Positions 26,434 through 34,900 of a DNA stretch of 64,000 nucleotides are shown in pieces. A program made the position numbers and the translations under genes. The notes under the pieces were generated by a model, which was not told the origin of the DNA, did not search any database, and saw nothing but the letters and a program-made list of their open reading frames with translations. Each line of letters opens with the position of its first letter. Position 1 is the stretch's first letter. The DNA comes from Flavobacteriales bacterium. GTDB lineage: Bacteria > Bacteroidota > Bacteroidia > Flavobacteriales_F > PHOS-HE28. The stretch is from assembly GCA_016713875.1 (NCBI GenBank), contig JADJOI010000003.1, forward strand, positions 2,542,001-2,606,000, in the 5' to 3' direction.

Positions 26434-27216
26434 TCACTTCACGAATCGGCGGCTGCCCACCTCCTGGCCGTTCTGGCGGATGCTCACCAGGTAGTGCCCG
26501 GCCTCCAGGGCCTGCACGTCCAGTTGGGTCAGGGTCTCGCCGTTCACACCATGGCGCGTGGCCACACGGCCGGTGGCGTCCAGCACCACCAGCTCATCGG
26601 CCTGCACCGAGCCCAGGTCCACGTTGAGCACGTCGGCCACCGGGATGGGGAACAGGCGCACGCCATCGGCATCGGCCGTCTCGGGCACGGACACTGCATT
26701 CAGCGTGATGATCTGGTTGATGGCGTTCACCATCTGGTTGTAGTTGAAGTTCCACATGTCCTCCACGATCTCCTTGTCGCTGGGGCGGATCAGGCTCACC
26801 GTGGGGAAACCCTGCGGCCACCACACGCTGCCCTGCAGCGTCAGGGGCGCCTCGTTCACCACGGGATAGGGCGTGCCGGTGAGCCAGTCCCCCTGAGTGG
26901 AACCGGTGTTGCCCTGCAGGTCGGCCAGGGTGGTGCTGGCATCGGCCTCATAGAAGAGGATGCGCAACTGGTCGCTGCCCGGAGGGCCGTAGTTGTTGTA
27001 GAGGTCGCGCAGCGCATGGCTCTGGTGCAGCGACCAGCAGGGACCGCACCAGGTGGCCGAGGCGTCCACGATCACCACCTTGCCGGCGTTGAGCCAGGTA
27101 TAGAGGTTGTGCTGTACGCTGTTCAGGTCGGTGACGGTGAAGTCCGGCGCGGTGCCGAACTGGGCCGAGGCCTGGAGGCCGGCGACGGCGGTGAGGGCGA
27201 GTAGTCCTTTACGCAT
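26434..27216 (-). CDS. secreted thioredoxin-fold protein with T9SS type A sorting domain
   Basis: 260 residues. A signal peptide (MRKGLLALTAVAGLQASAQ) is followed by a TlpA/AhpC-like domain: PDFTVTDLNS, VVIVDASATWCGPC with the redox pair Cys57 and Cys60, and a WWPQGFPTVSLI segment holding the usual cis-Pro region. The tail (about 185-260) is a type A sorting domain with VRLFPIPVADVLNVDL, VVLDATGR and LEAGHYLVSI. It should be exported through T9SS and act on disulfides at the cell surface, where the Cys-rich adhesins of this window could be clients; that link is only inference. A minus-7-like TAGCTTCG lies at 27233-27240. Confidence 0.88.
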   Translation of the reverse strand: MRKGLLALTAVAGLQASAQFGTAPDFTVTDLNSVQHNLYTWLNAGKVVIVDASATWCGPCWSLHQSHALRDLYNNYGPPGSDQLRILFYEADASTTLADLQGNTGSTQGDWLTGTPYPVVNEAPLTLQGSVWWPQGFPTVSLIRPSDKEIVEDMWNFNYNQMVNAINQIITLNAVSVPETADADGVRLFPIPVADVLNVDLGSVQADELVVLDATGRVATRHGVNGETLTQLDVQALEAGHYLVSIRQNGQEVGSRRFVK

Positions 27217-27232
27217 GGGAATGGGTTTGGCC

Positions 27233-27240
27233 CGAAGCTA
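27233..27240 (-). promoter_or_regulatory. minus-7-like box TAGCTTCG
   Basis: Lies 16 bases before the thioredoxin-fold gene start at 27216 on the minus strand and fits the TAnnTTTG pattern with one change. Confidence 0.4.
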
Positions 27241-27389
27241 GGCCCGGGTCCCACCGGGGCCACCGCAAAGGGACGGGCATTCTTGGGCGGCTGCCGGGCC
27301 CGGTTCGTCCCTGGAGCGCATCTCCGCATTGATCTTGGTAGCGAGCGAGAGGGATCTCGCGCAGCCCGGAGGGCAGTGATGGAACGCGC

Positions 27390-28496
27390 TCAGAGCCCCA
27401 CGCGCTGGGCCAGGTAGCGGTGCACCTTGGCCACGCGTTCCACCTGTCCCTTGGCGGCGAAGCGCTCGTAGAAGCCCTCATCGCGGAACTCGCGCGCCAC
27501 GTCGCCCCACGGGGCCAGTCGCTGGGCCCAGCGGCGTTCGCGGTTCTCGTCGACGTGGTCGTCCGCCAGGGCCAGGTCGGCGCATACACGCAGCATGGCC
27601 TTCAGCGTCACGGGCTTGGTCACGTGGTACTTGGGGTGGCCCCAGGCATCGCCCCAGGCGCTGCGGGCCGCGCGCAGGAACTCCTGCACGGTGCGGTAGC
27701 GTTTCTCCACGGTGCGGGCGCTGGCGTCCACCGTCTCCCCGCGCTTGGTGCTGCGCACGATCCAGCGGTGCACCTCGTTGAAGAGCTCGGCCTGCATGAT
27801 CCACTTCTCCTGTTTGCTGCGGTTGCCCAGGCGGTTGATGCGGTAGCGCAGCGGGCTGTCCGGATCGGCGTAGAGGCGCTCGATCACCTTCGCGGCCAGA
27901 CGCTTGTCGGGCTTCTCCCAGCTCACCTTCTCGTACAGGTCGATCAGGTGGCTCTTGTTGATGCGCGTGGGCGTGCTGTTGATGATCACGAACATCTCCG
28001 CGGCGAAGTCCTCGCTCTGCCCATCGAACACCACGCAGGGCACGTGGATGCTGCGGGCCTCCTCGGGGTGGCTGCGGAAGAAGAACTCCAGCGCGGCCAG
28101 GCGGTGCTGCCCGTCGATGATCAGGTACTTCTCGCGCGGCTCCTTCAGGTCGCCCACATGCTGGTACACCCCGAGCGGGCTGAAGTCGAGCGTTTCGCTG
28201 GTGAACAGCAGCACGGTGCCGGGGATGGGCGGCTGGGTGACGGCGGTCTCGTAGAAGTTGCGGATGGCCTTCACCTTGGCCTTGCTCATGGCGCGTTGGA
28301 AGGCGGCGTCGCTGCGTTCGATGCGCCCGATGAAGCCGGCCACCTCATCGTCCTTGGTTCCGGGATCGGCCGCGATGGCCGCCTCCCCCTCGGCGTAATA
28401 CCGGCTGATGAAGCGCACACGCCGCAAGAGGTCCTCGGCCGGGTAGCTCACGAAGTAGAACCGGGCGTCCTTCTGGGGGATGCGGGTGGCGATCAT
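27390..28496 (-). CDS. DGQHR-domain protein (DndB-like), orphan
   Basis: 368 residues starting at MIATRIPQKDARFYFVS. The name-giving motif YLIIDGQHRLAALEFF has DGQHR at 128-132. It is followed by VPCVVFDGQ, FVIINSTPTRINKSHL and a helical C-terminal half. DGQHR domains are related to ParB/Srx-like nucleotide-binding folds. They occur in DndB, the repressor of phosphorothioate DNA modification genes, and in stand-alone proteins linked to phage defence or mobile islands. No dnd or other modification gene is visible nearby, so the role is open. A TACCTTCG box at 28501-28508 almost abuts the start. A longer upstream frame reads through that box and is unlikely. Confidence 0.85.
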   Translation of the reverse strand: MIATRIPQKDARFYFVSYPAEDLLRRVRFISRYYAEGEAAIAADPGTKDDEVAGFIGRIERSDAAFQRAMSKAKVKAIRNFYETAVTQPPIPGTVLLFTSETLDFSPLGVYQHVGDLKEPREKYLIIDGQHRLAALEFFFRSHPEEARSIHVPCVVFDGQSEDFAAEMFVIINSTPTRINKSHLIDLYEKVSWEKPDKRLAAKVIERLYADPDSPLRYRINRLGNRSKQEKWIMQAELFNEVHRWIVRSTKRGETVDASARTVEKRYRTVQEFLRAARSAWGDAWGHPKYHVTKPVTLKAMLRVCADLALADDHVDENRERRWAQRLAPWGDVAREFRDEGFYERFAAKGQVERVAKVHRYLAQRVGL

Positions 28497-28500
28497 ACCC

Positions 28501-28508
28501 CGAAGGTA
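28501..28508 (-). promoter_or_regulatory. minus-7-like box TACCTTCG
   Basis: Ends four bases before the ATG at 28496, implying a nearly leaderless transcript. It supports that start. Confidence 0.4.
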
Positions 28509-28590
28509 GATCGGCCCCGGCCGTGCCACCAAGTGGGTCGCCGACGGTCGACCAGCCCCAGCCACGGCACACCATGGGATGGATGCGGCG

Positions 28591-28670
28591 GCTGGCAGCT
28601 GGGGGCTGGCGGCCTGTGGCTAGAGGCGGGAGGCGGGAGGCTGGTGGCTGGAGGCCGGTGGCCCGTGAGG
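28591..28670. repeat. GC-rich minisatellite, third site
   Basis: Irregular GGCTGGTGGCTGGAGGCCGG-like units fill most of the gap between the DGQHR gene and the PorE-like gene. They resemble the stretches at 23101 and 25647. Confidence 0.7.
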
Positions 28671-28692
28671 TGGACGCCAGCGTAAATGAGGA

Positions 28693-28717
28693 CGGGCCCC
28701 CGCATCGCAGGAGCCCG
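28693..28717 (-). terminator. probable hairpin terminator after the adhesin operon
   Basis: On the minus strand CGGGCTCC pairs with the end of GGGGGCCCG (one G-T pair) around a short loop. It lies about 30 bases after the stop of the PorE-like gene. No clear U tract follows. Confidence 0.4.
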
Positions 28718-28743
28718 CCGCTCGTCCAACTAACCCCCCTACC

Positions 28744-30939
28744 CTACTTCGATAACACCTTGAACTCGGTGCGGCGGTTGCGCTGGTGCTCGTCCTCGCT
28801 GCACTTCTCGCACACGCACTTCTCGCTCGGCATTGATTCCCCGTAGCCCTTGCTCGTCACCCGGTCCTTGGCGATGCCTTTGCTGATCAGGTGGTCCACG
28901 GCGCTCTTGGCACGCTTCTGCGACAGGTTGAGGTTGTAGGCGTCCTTGCCGCGGCAGTCCGTGTGGCTGCTCAGCTCGATCTTCACCGTGGGGTTGTCGT
29001 TCAGCGTCTGCACCAGCTTGTCCAGCTCGAGCGCCGCGTCGGGGCGGATGTTCCACTTGTTGTAGTCGTAGTAGATGTTGTCCAGGCGCACCACCTGGTT
29101 CACCTCCAGCGGGAACAGGCGGAAGTCCGTGTGGATGATGGCGCTGGGCTTGCCCTTGGTGCTGATGCGGGCGCTCTGCTTGAAGAAGCCCTCCTTTTCC
29201 ACGCGGATGCGGTAGTCGCTCTCGGGCTTCAGGGCGAAGGCGTACTTGCCCGTGGCGTCGGTGGTGCGCTCCTCCAGCAGTTGGTCGTTGCCGTCGTAGA
29301 GCATCACCTTGGCGCCGCTCAGCGGGGCCTCGGTCTCGCCATGCATCACCACGCCCTCGGCGGCGTAGTCGTACTTGGTCATCTCCACCACGATGTCCTC
29401 CAGCGGGTCGCTGTCGGTCATCACGCTCACCTCCTGCTGGAAGTAGCCGTTCTTGGTGGCCACGATCACGTACTTGCTGCGGTACTCGGCGTCGATCTTG
29501 AACTTGCCGCCGGGCTCGGTCTCCAGCTGGTAGCGCTTCACGTGCTCGTTCTTCTCGTCCTTCAGCAGGATGGTGGCGCCCTCGATGGGCTGGCGGGTGG
29601 CCTTGTCGATCACGATGCCGGCCAGGTACATCATGGGCGGACGCACGGTGCAGCCGTAGATGTCGTCGCTGCCCACGCCGCCGGGCCGGTCGCTCACGAA
29701 GAAGCCCGTGCTGTCGTCGGCCAGCAGCAGCAGCCCGAAGTCGTTGAAGCGCGAGTTCATCGGCGCCTTCAGGTTGAACACCGTGCCGGGCCCGGTGGGC
29801 AGCAGCCTGGTGCGGAAGAGGTCCAGCCCGCCCAGTCCCGGGTGGCCGTTGCTGGCGAAGAAGAAGGTGCTGTCGCGCCCGATGAAGGGGTACATCTCGT
29901 TGCCGGCGGTGTTCACCTTGGGGCCCATGTTCTGCGGCGCACCCCAGTTGTTGCCCAGGTTGTCGCAGAACCAGATGTCCGTGCCGCCCTGGCCGCCGGG
30001 CATGTCGCTCACGAAGTACATGCGGCGCCCGTCGTGGCTCACGCAGGGATGGCCCACGTTGTACTGCGCGTTGTTGTGGTCGAAGGGGATCAGGTTGCCC
30101 CACTCCTGGTTGCCGAACTCGCCGGTGGAGATATCGGTGAAGAAGATGCCCAGCTTGAGCTCGCCGTCATCGGCCAGGTCCTTGGTGCCGTAGAAGAAGT
30201 TGTTGCGCGTGAAGTAGAGGCGGTCGGCGAGGGAGTCGAAGCTGGCCGTGCCATCGTGGAAGCGGCTGTTCACGTCCTTGCGCATCACCATGGGCTCCTC
30301 GGCGGTCTGTCCCTTCAGCAGGGCGCTGTAGAGGTTGAGGAAGGGCTGGTCGTCCCACTTGTAGGTGGCCTTGCCGCCTGTGCCTTCGCCACGGGCGCTG
30401 CTGAAGAGCAGGAGCTCCTCCAGCACGGTGAGGCCCAGGTCGGCCTGCGGGCTGTTGATGGGCACCGTGCGGATGCTGGCGCTGCTGCTGTCGCGGTTCA
30501 GGCGGTCGAAAAGGTCGGGGTGCTTCACGTAGGCCTCCGCGCGGGCATCGCCCGGGTTCTGCTCCAGGTAGCGCGCATAGAGCTGGTTGGCCTCGGTGTA
30601 CTTGCCGTTGCCGCGCAGCACCTCGGCGTGGTCGAAGAGGTCCTGGGCGCTGGGTGTGCCGCTGGTGAGCTTGGCGTAGGTGGCCTCCGCCAGGTCCATG
30701 CGGCCCATGCGCTTGTAGGCCATGGCCAGGCGGCGCAGGTCGGTGGCGTCCGCCTTGCCCTTGTCGGACAGGTCCTGGTACACCTTGGCCATCGCCGGAT
30801 AGTCGAAGTCATCGGCGTAGCGGGTGGCCATGCGCTCCTTGAGCTTCTGGGCGCCGGCGGCCAGGGGCAGCGCGGCCAGCAGCAGCAGGCCGAGGGTGCG
30901 TGCGGTGGGGCGGTTCATCGGTCGTTGGTACTGCGTCAT
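28744..30939 (-). CDS. PorE-like OmpA-family protein (T9SS-associated)
   Basis: 731 residues with the domain order known for PorE: signal peptide (ending near AAGAQ), TPR-like helices (about 35-140), a PD40/WD40-type propeller (about 195-430, with HPCVSHDGRRMYFVSDMPGG and FFASNGHPGLGGLDLF), a carboxypeptidase-like regulatory domain (about 440-510) and an OmpA domain (about 610-731, with IELSSHTDCRGKDAYNLNLS and SKGYGES). OmpA domains hold peptidoglycan, and PorE is an outer-membrane-associated T9SS component. It is the last gene after the giant type B adhesin and PorP/SprF. ATG 30918 (MNRPTAR) is an alternative start with a tighter signal peptide. Confidence 0.9.
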   Translation of the reverse strand: MTQYQRPMNRPTARTLGLLLLAALPLAAGAQKLKERMATRYADDFDYPAMAKVYQDLSDKGKADATDLRRLAMAYKRMGRMDLAEATYAKLTSGTPSAQDLFDHAEVLRGNGKYTEANQLYARYLEQNPGDARAEAYVKHPDLFDRLNRDSSSASIRTVPINSPQADLGLTVLEELLLFSSARGEGTGGKATYKWDDQPFLNLYSALLKGQTAEEPMVMRKDVNSRFHDGTASFDSLADRLYFTRNNFFYGTKDLADDGELKLGIFFTDISTGEFGNQEWGNLIPFDHNNAQYNVGHPCVSHDGRRMYFVSDMPGGQGGTDIWFCDNLGNNWGAPQNMGPKVNTAGNEMYPFIGRDSTFFFASNGHPGLGGLDLFRTRLLPTGPGTVFNLKAPMNSRFNDFGLLLLADDSTGFFVSDRPGGVGSDDIYGCTVRPPMMYLAGIVIDKATRQPIEGATILLKDEKNEHVKRYQLETEPGGKFKIDAEYRSKYVIVATKNGYFQQEVSVMTDSDPLEDIVVEMTKYDYAAEGVVMHGETEAPLSGAKVMLYDGNDQLLEERTTDATGKYAFALKPESDYRIRVEKEGFFKQSARISTKGKPSAIIHTDFRLFPLEVNQVVRLDNIYYDYNKWNIRPDAALELDKLVQTLNDNPTVKIELSSHTDCRGKDAYNLNLSQKRAKSAVDHLISKGIAKDRVTSKGYGESMPSEKCVCEKCSEDEHQRNRRTEFKVLSK

Positions 30940-30942
30940 GGC

Positions 30943-31887
30943 TCAGAAGTAGCGCGGTGAGCGGATGCCCTTCATGCGTTTGCCGAAGTCGAAGCCGAGC
31001 ATCACCTCGTGGCTTCCGCCGCTGTAGTTGCGCAGCGGGCTCACCGGATAGTCGTAGGCGTAACCGGCGTAGATGCCGTCGGTGAAGTAGTACTGGGCCA
31101 GGGCGCCCACGGCGTCCTCGTGGCGGTACATGGCGCCCAGCCAGAACTTCTCGAAGAACAGGAAGTTGGCGCTCACGTCGAAGCTGATGGGCGCGCCCTG
31201 CACGGCCTTCACCAGGAAGGTGGGTTTGAACTTGTGGTACATGCCCATGTTGAACACGTAGCCGCCGGTGAGGAAGTAGTGCGGGCGCTGGCCCTGCTGC
31301 CACGCCGTGCCCGTGGTGTCCACCGGTGCGTCCTTGAAGAACTCGGTGCGCAGGAGCTTGGGCGTGCTCACCCCCAGGAAGAAGCGCTCGCCGTAATACA
31401 TCATGCCGAAACCGAACTGCGGGTCCAGCTTGGTGTTCACGTTCTGCTGGAAGACCTGGTCGCCGCTCTGCAGGGGATTGAGCTCACCGAAGCGGCCCTG
31501 CACCAGCGTCATGCCGCCCTTGAGGCCGAAGGCCAGCTTGCGCTCGTTGGCGAAGTGGATGCGGTAGGCCAGGTCGATCATGAAGCCGTACTGGCTCACC
31601 GGCCCGTGCTCGTCGCGCATGATGGTGCCGCCGATGCCCACGGTCTCCCGCGCCAGCGGGGCATGCACCGTCAGGGTCTGCGTGCTGGGCGCGCCCTCGA
31701 AGCCCACCCACTGGTGGCGCGTCAGGGCCTTGATGCTCACCCGCTCGGCGGCGCCGGCGTAGGCCGGGTTGATCGCCAGCAGGTTGAACATGTACTGTGT
31801 GAACTGCGGGTCCTGCTGGGCGGCCACGGGGGCCGCGAGCACAAGGGCCAGGAGCAGGGCTTTCCAACGGGAGGCCATGGTCGCCAT
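30943..31887 (-). CDS. PorP/SprF-family outer-membrane protein
   Basis: 314 residues from ATG 31887: MATMASRWKALLLALVLAAP, then the family's hallmark start QDPQFTQYMFNLLAINPAYAG. It ends in barrel strands such as YFTDGIYAGYAYDYPVSPL and HEVMLGFDFGK. PorP and SprF proteins are 14-strand-like barrels needed for surface display of particular T9SS cargo; SprF serves SprB. Its place directly after a type B cargo gene suggests it anchors that protein. An ATG at 31941, five bases after the adhesin stop, would add 18 residues before the signal peptide and may reflect translational coupling. Its stop lies three bases before the PorE-like ATG at 30939. Confidence 0.92.
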   Translation of the reverse strand: MATMASRWKALLLALVLAAPVAAQQDPQFTQYMFNLLAINPAYAGAAERVSIKALTRHQWVGFEGAPSTQTLTVHAPLARETVGIGGTIMRDEHGPVSQYGFMIDLAYRIHFANERKLAFGLKGGMTLVQGRFGELNPLQSGDQVFQQNVNTKLDPQFGFGMMYYGERFFLGVSTPKLLRTEFFKDAPVDTTGTAWQQGQRPHYFLTGGYVFNMGMYHKFKPTFLVKAVQGAPISFDVSANFLFFEKFWLGAMYRHEDAVGALAQYYFTDGIYAGYAYDYPVSPLRNYSGGSHEVMLGFDFGKRMKGIRSPRYF

Positions 31888-31943
31888 GGGTTGAACGCCG
31901 GAGGGCGCGGTGTTTCGGGGTTGGGTCCTCGGTGTGCGCATGA

Positions 31944-34900
31944 TCAGCGGCGGATGTAGATGTAACCGGTGAAGGGCTCCTCACCGTTGCCGAGGTCCAG
32001 GATGAAGTAGTAGGTGCTTTCGGGCAGCTCCTCGCCCCAATTGAGGCTGTTCTCGCTGCGGCCGTTCCAGTCATTGGTGTAGGGCGAGCGGTCGAGCACC
32101 TTCGAGCCCCAGCGGTTGAAGACCTGCAGACTGTTGTCCGGATAGCTCTCCAGGTTGTGCACCACGTACGTGTCGTTCACCCCATCGCCATTGGGGCTGA
32201 AGGCGTCGGGCACGATCACCGTCAGGCAGTCCTTCAGGCGCACCAGCACCGAGTCGCTCGTGGTGCCGCACACCCCGTTGTTCACCGTCCACACGAACCA
32301 GGTGTTGCCCAGGGCCAGCCCGCTGGCGAAGGCGGCGGGGTCGGCCGGATCGCTCAGGGTGGCCGTACCGCTCACCAGCGTCCATGCTCCGGTGGCCAGG
32401 GCGTCGAACACCGGTTCGGCGTCCAGCGCGGTGCCTGTGAACTGGTGCTGGCAGAACTCCTGGTCCTCGCCCGCATCGGCCGCGGCCAGCGCACTGTTGT
32501 ACACCAGGAAGCTCATCTGGTCGCTCGTGCTGCCGCACGCGCCGTTGTCGATGGTCCACTCGAAGACCGTTTCACCCAGGCCCAGGTCGGTGACCGCGGT
32601 GAAGGGGCTGGTGGGATCGGCCAGCGTGCCGGTGCCGCTGATGAGGGTCCAGAGGCCGACGGCCGGGGCAACAGGTGAACTGGCGAACATGGTGGTGTTG
32701 GGTGCGGGTGAACAGAAGCTCTGGTCGTCGCCGGCCAATGCGGCGGCGGCCGTGTTGTCGAAGACCTGGATCAGCACCGTGTCCGTGGTGATGCCTGGTG
32801 CGCAGGGACCGTTGTCGATGGTCCACAGCAGCGTGGTGGTGCCCGGGGTCAGGCCGGTGATGTTGCTGGTGGGGCTCGCCGGATCGGTCACCGTGCCGCT
32901 GCCGTTCAGCACCGTCCACGTGCCGGTGGCCGGGAAGATGAGCGCGTTGCCGGCCAGCGTCGTGCTGCTGGTGGGCGTGCACAGCTCCTGGTCGGGACCC
33001 GCATCGGCCGCGTCCTGGCCGGCGTCGAACACGCTGATGGTCACCTGATCCGTCGTGGTGCCGTTCGGGCAGGGCCCGTTGCTCACCGTCCACTCGAACA
33101 CGCTCACGCCCACCAGCAGGTCGGTGATGGTGGTGGTGGCGCTGGTGGGGTCCGTGATAGTGCCCGAACCGCTCACCAGCGTCCACTGGCCGGTGGCCGG
33201 GTAGGTGGGATCGGTGGCCGCCATCGTCACCGTGTTCGGGAAGGTGGGGATGCAGATCTCCTGGTCGGGACCGGCGTCGGCCGAGGCGGAGTTCTCATCG
33301 AAGAGCGTCACCTGCAGCGTGTCCGTGGTCACCGCGTCGGGGCAGGGCCCGTTGTCGATGGTCCACACGAACACGTTGTCGCCGATGCTCAGGTTGAACA
33401 CCGCCGTGTTCGGGTCGCTCGCATCGGCCAGGATGCCACCGCCCTGCAACACCGTCCATTGGCCGGTGGCCGGGAAGATGGGATCGTTGGCCGTGAGCAC
33501 CGCGCCGGTGGTGGGGGTGCAGAGCTCCTGGTCGGGACCGGTCTGCGCGGGCGGCTGGTTCTCGTCGAAGATGAAGACGCTCACCGTGTCGGTGCTCGGC
33601 GGGCCGAAGCCGCACTGGCCATTGTAGATCTGCCACACGAACACGTTCTCACCCACGGCCATGTCGGTGATCATCGTGAAGGGGTTGTTGGGCTCCACGA
33701 TGGTGCCGCTGCCGCTCAACAGGCTCCAGGTGCCTACACCCGGGAAAGCGGGGATGTTGCCCTGCATCATGGTGCTCACCTGCGGGGTGCAGAGCTCCTG
33801 GTCGGGACCCGCATCGGCCGTCGGCGCGGTGGGGTCGTACACGTAGATCTGGATGGTGTCGCTCATGATGCCGTTCGGTGGGCAGGGACCATTGTCCAGG
33901 GTCCACACGAACGTGCTGATGCCCACGGTGAGGTCGGTGATGGCCGAGGTGGGGCTGGCGGGGTCCACGATGGTGCCCGAACCGCCGATCAGCGTCCAGC
34001 TGCCGGTGGCGGGGGCCTGGGGCGGAGCGGCGGCCATCACCGTGCTGGTCAGCGGCAGGCACACCTCCTGGTCCGGTCCTGCATCGGCGGCGCTGGTGCT
34101 GTCGCTGAAGAGGATGACGGACACGTCATCGAAGGTGATCGGGTTGGCGCAGGGGCCGTTGTCCACCGTCCACCGGAAGGTGTTGACGCCGATGCTCAGC
34201 GTGCTCACCAGTGTGCCGGGGTCGCTCGGGTCGGCGAACACGCCCGTGCCGGCGATCACCGTCCAGGTGCCCGTGGCCGGGAAGGTCGGCGTGTTGCCCG
34301 CCAGGAAGGTGCTGTCCGTGGGCATGCACAGTTCCTGGTCCGGACCGGCATCGGCCGGCGGGTTGTTCGGGTCGAACACGAAGATGCTCACCTGGTCGTC
34401 GCTGATCCCGCAAACACTGTTGTCGATGGTCCACTGGAAGATGTTCTCACCGATGGTGAGGCCCGTCACTTCCGTGAGCGGATCGTTGGCATCGGCGAAC
34501 ACGCCGGTGCCCTGCACCAGGGTCCAGGTGCCGATGGCCACGCCCACGGCGGTGTTGCCCTGCAGGAAGGTGCTGCTCGTCGGCGCGCAGAGGTCCTGGT
34601 CGGGGCCCGCATCGGCCGGCGGCGCGTTCTCGTCGAAGAGGTTGATCACCACGTTGTCCGTCGTGATGCCGTTGGCGCAGGGGCCGTTGTCCACCGTCCA
34701 GGCGAACTCGTTCAGGCCGATGCCCAGGCCGGTCACCGTGGTGTTCGGATCGCTCGGATCGGTGATGGTGCCCTGACCGTTCACCAGGGTCCACAGGCCC
34801 GTGGCCGGGAAGGTCACCGCGCTGCCGCTCAACGTGGCGCTGGTGATGGGCGTGCAGATGGCCTGATCGGCACCCGCGTTCGCATCGGGGTTGGTGTCAT

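Noticed and set aside
28891..30960. Open plus-strand frame of about 690 codons opposite the PorE-like gene
   Set aside because: Val/Ala/His-rich low-complexity shadow; the minus-strand protein has four recognisable domains.
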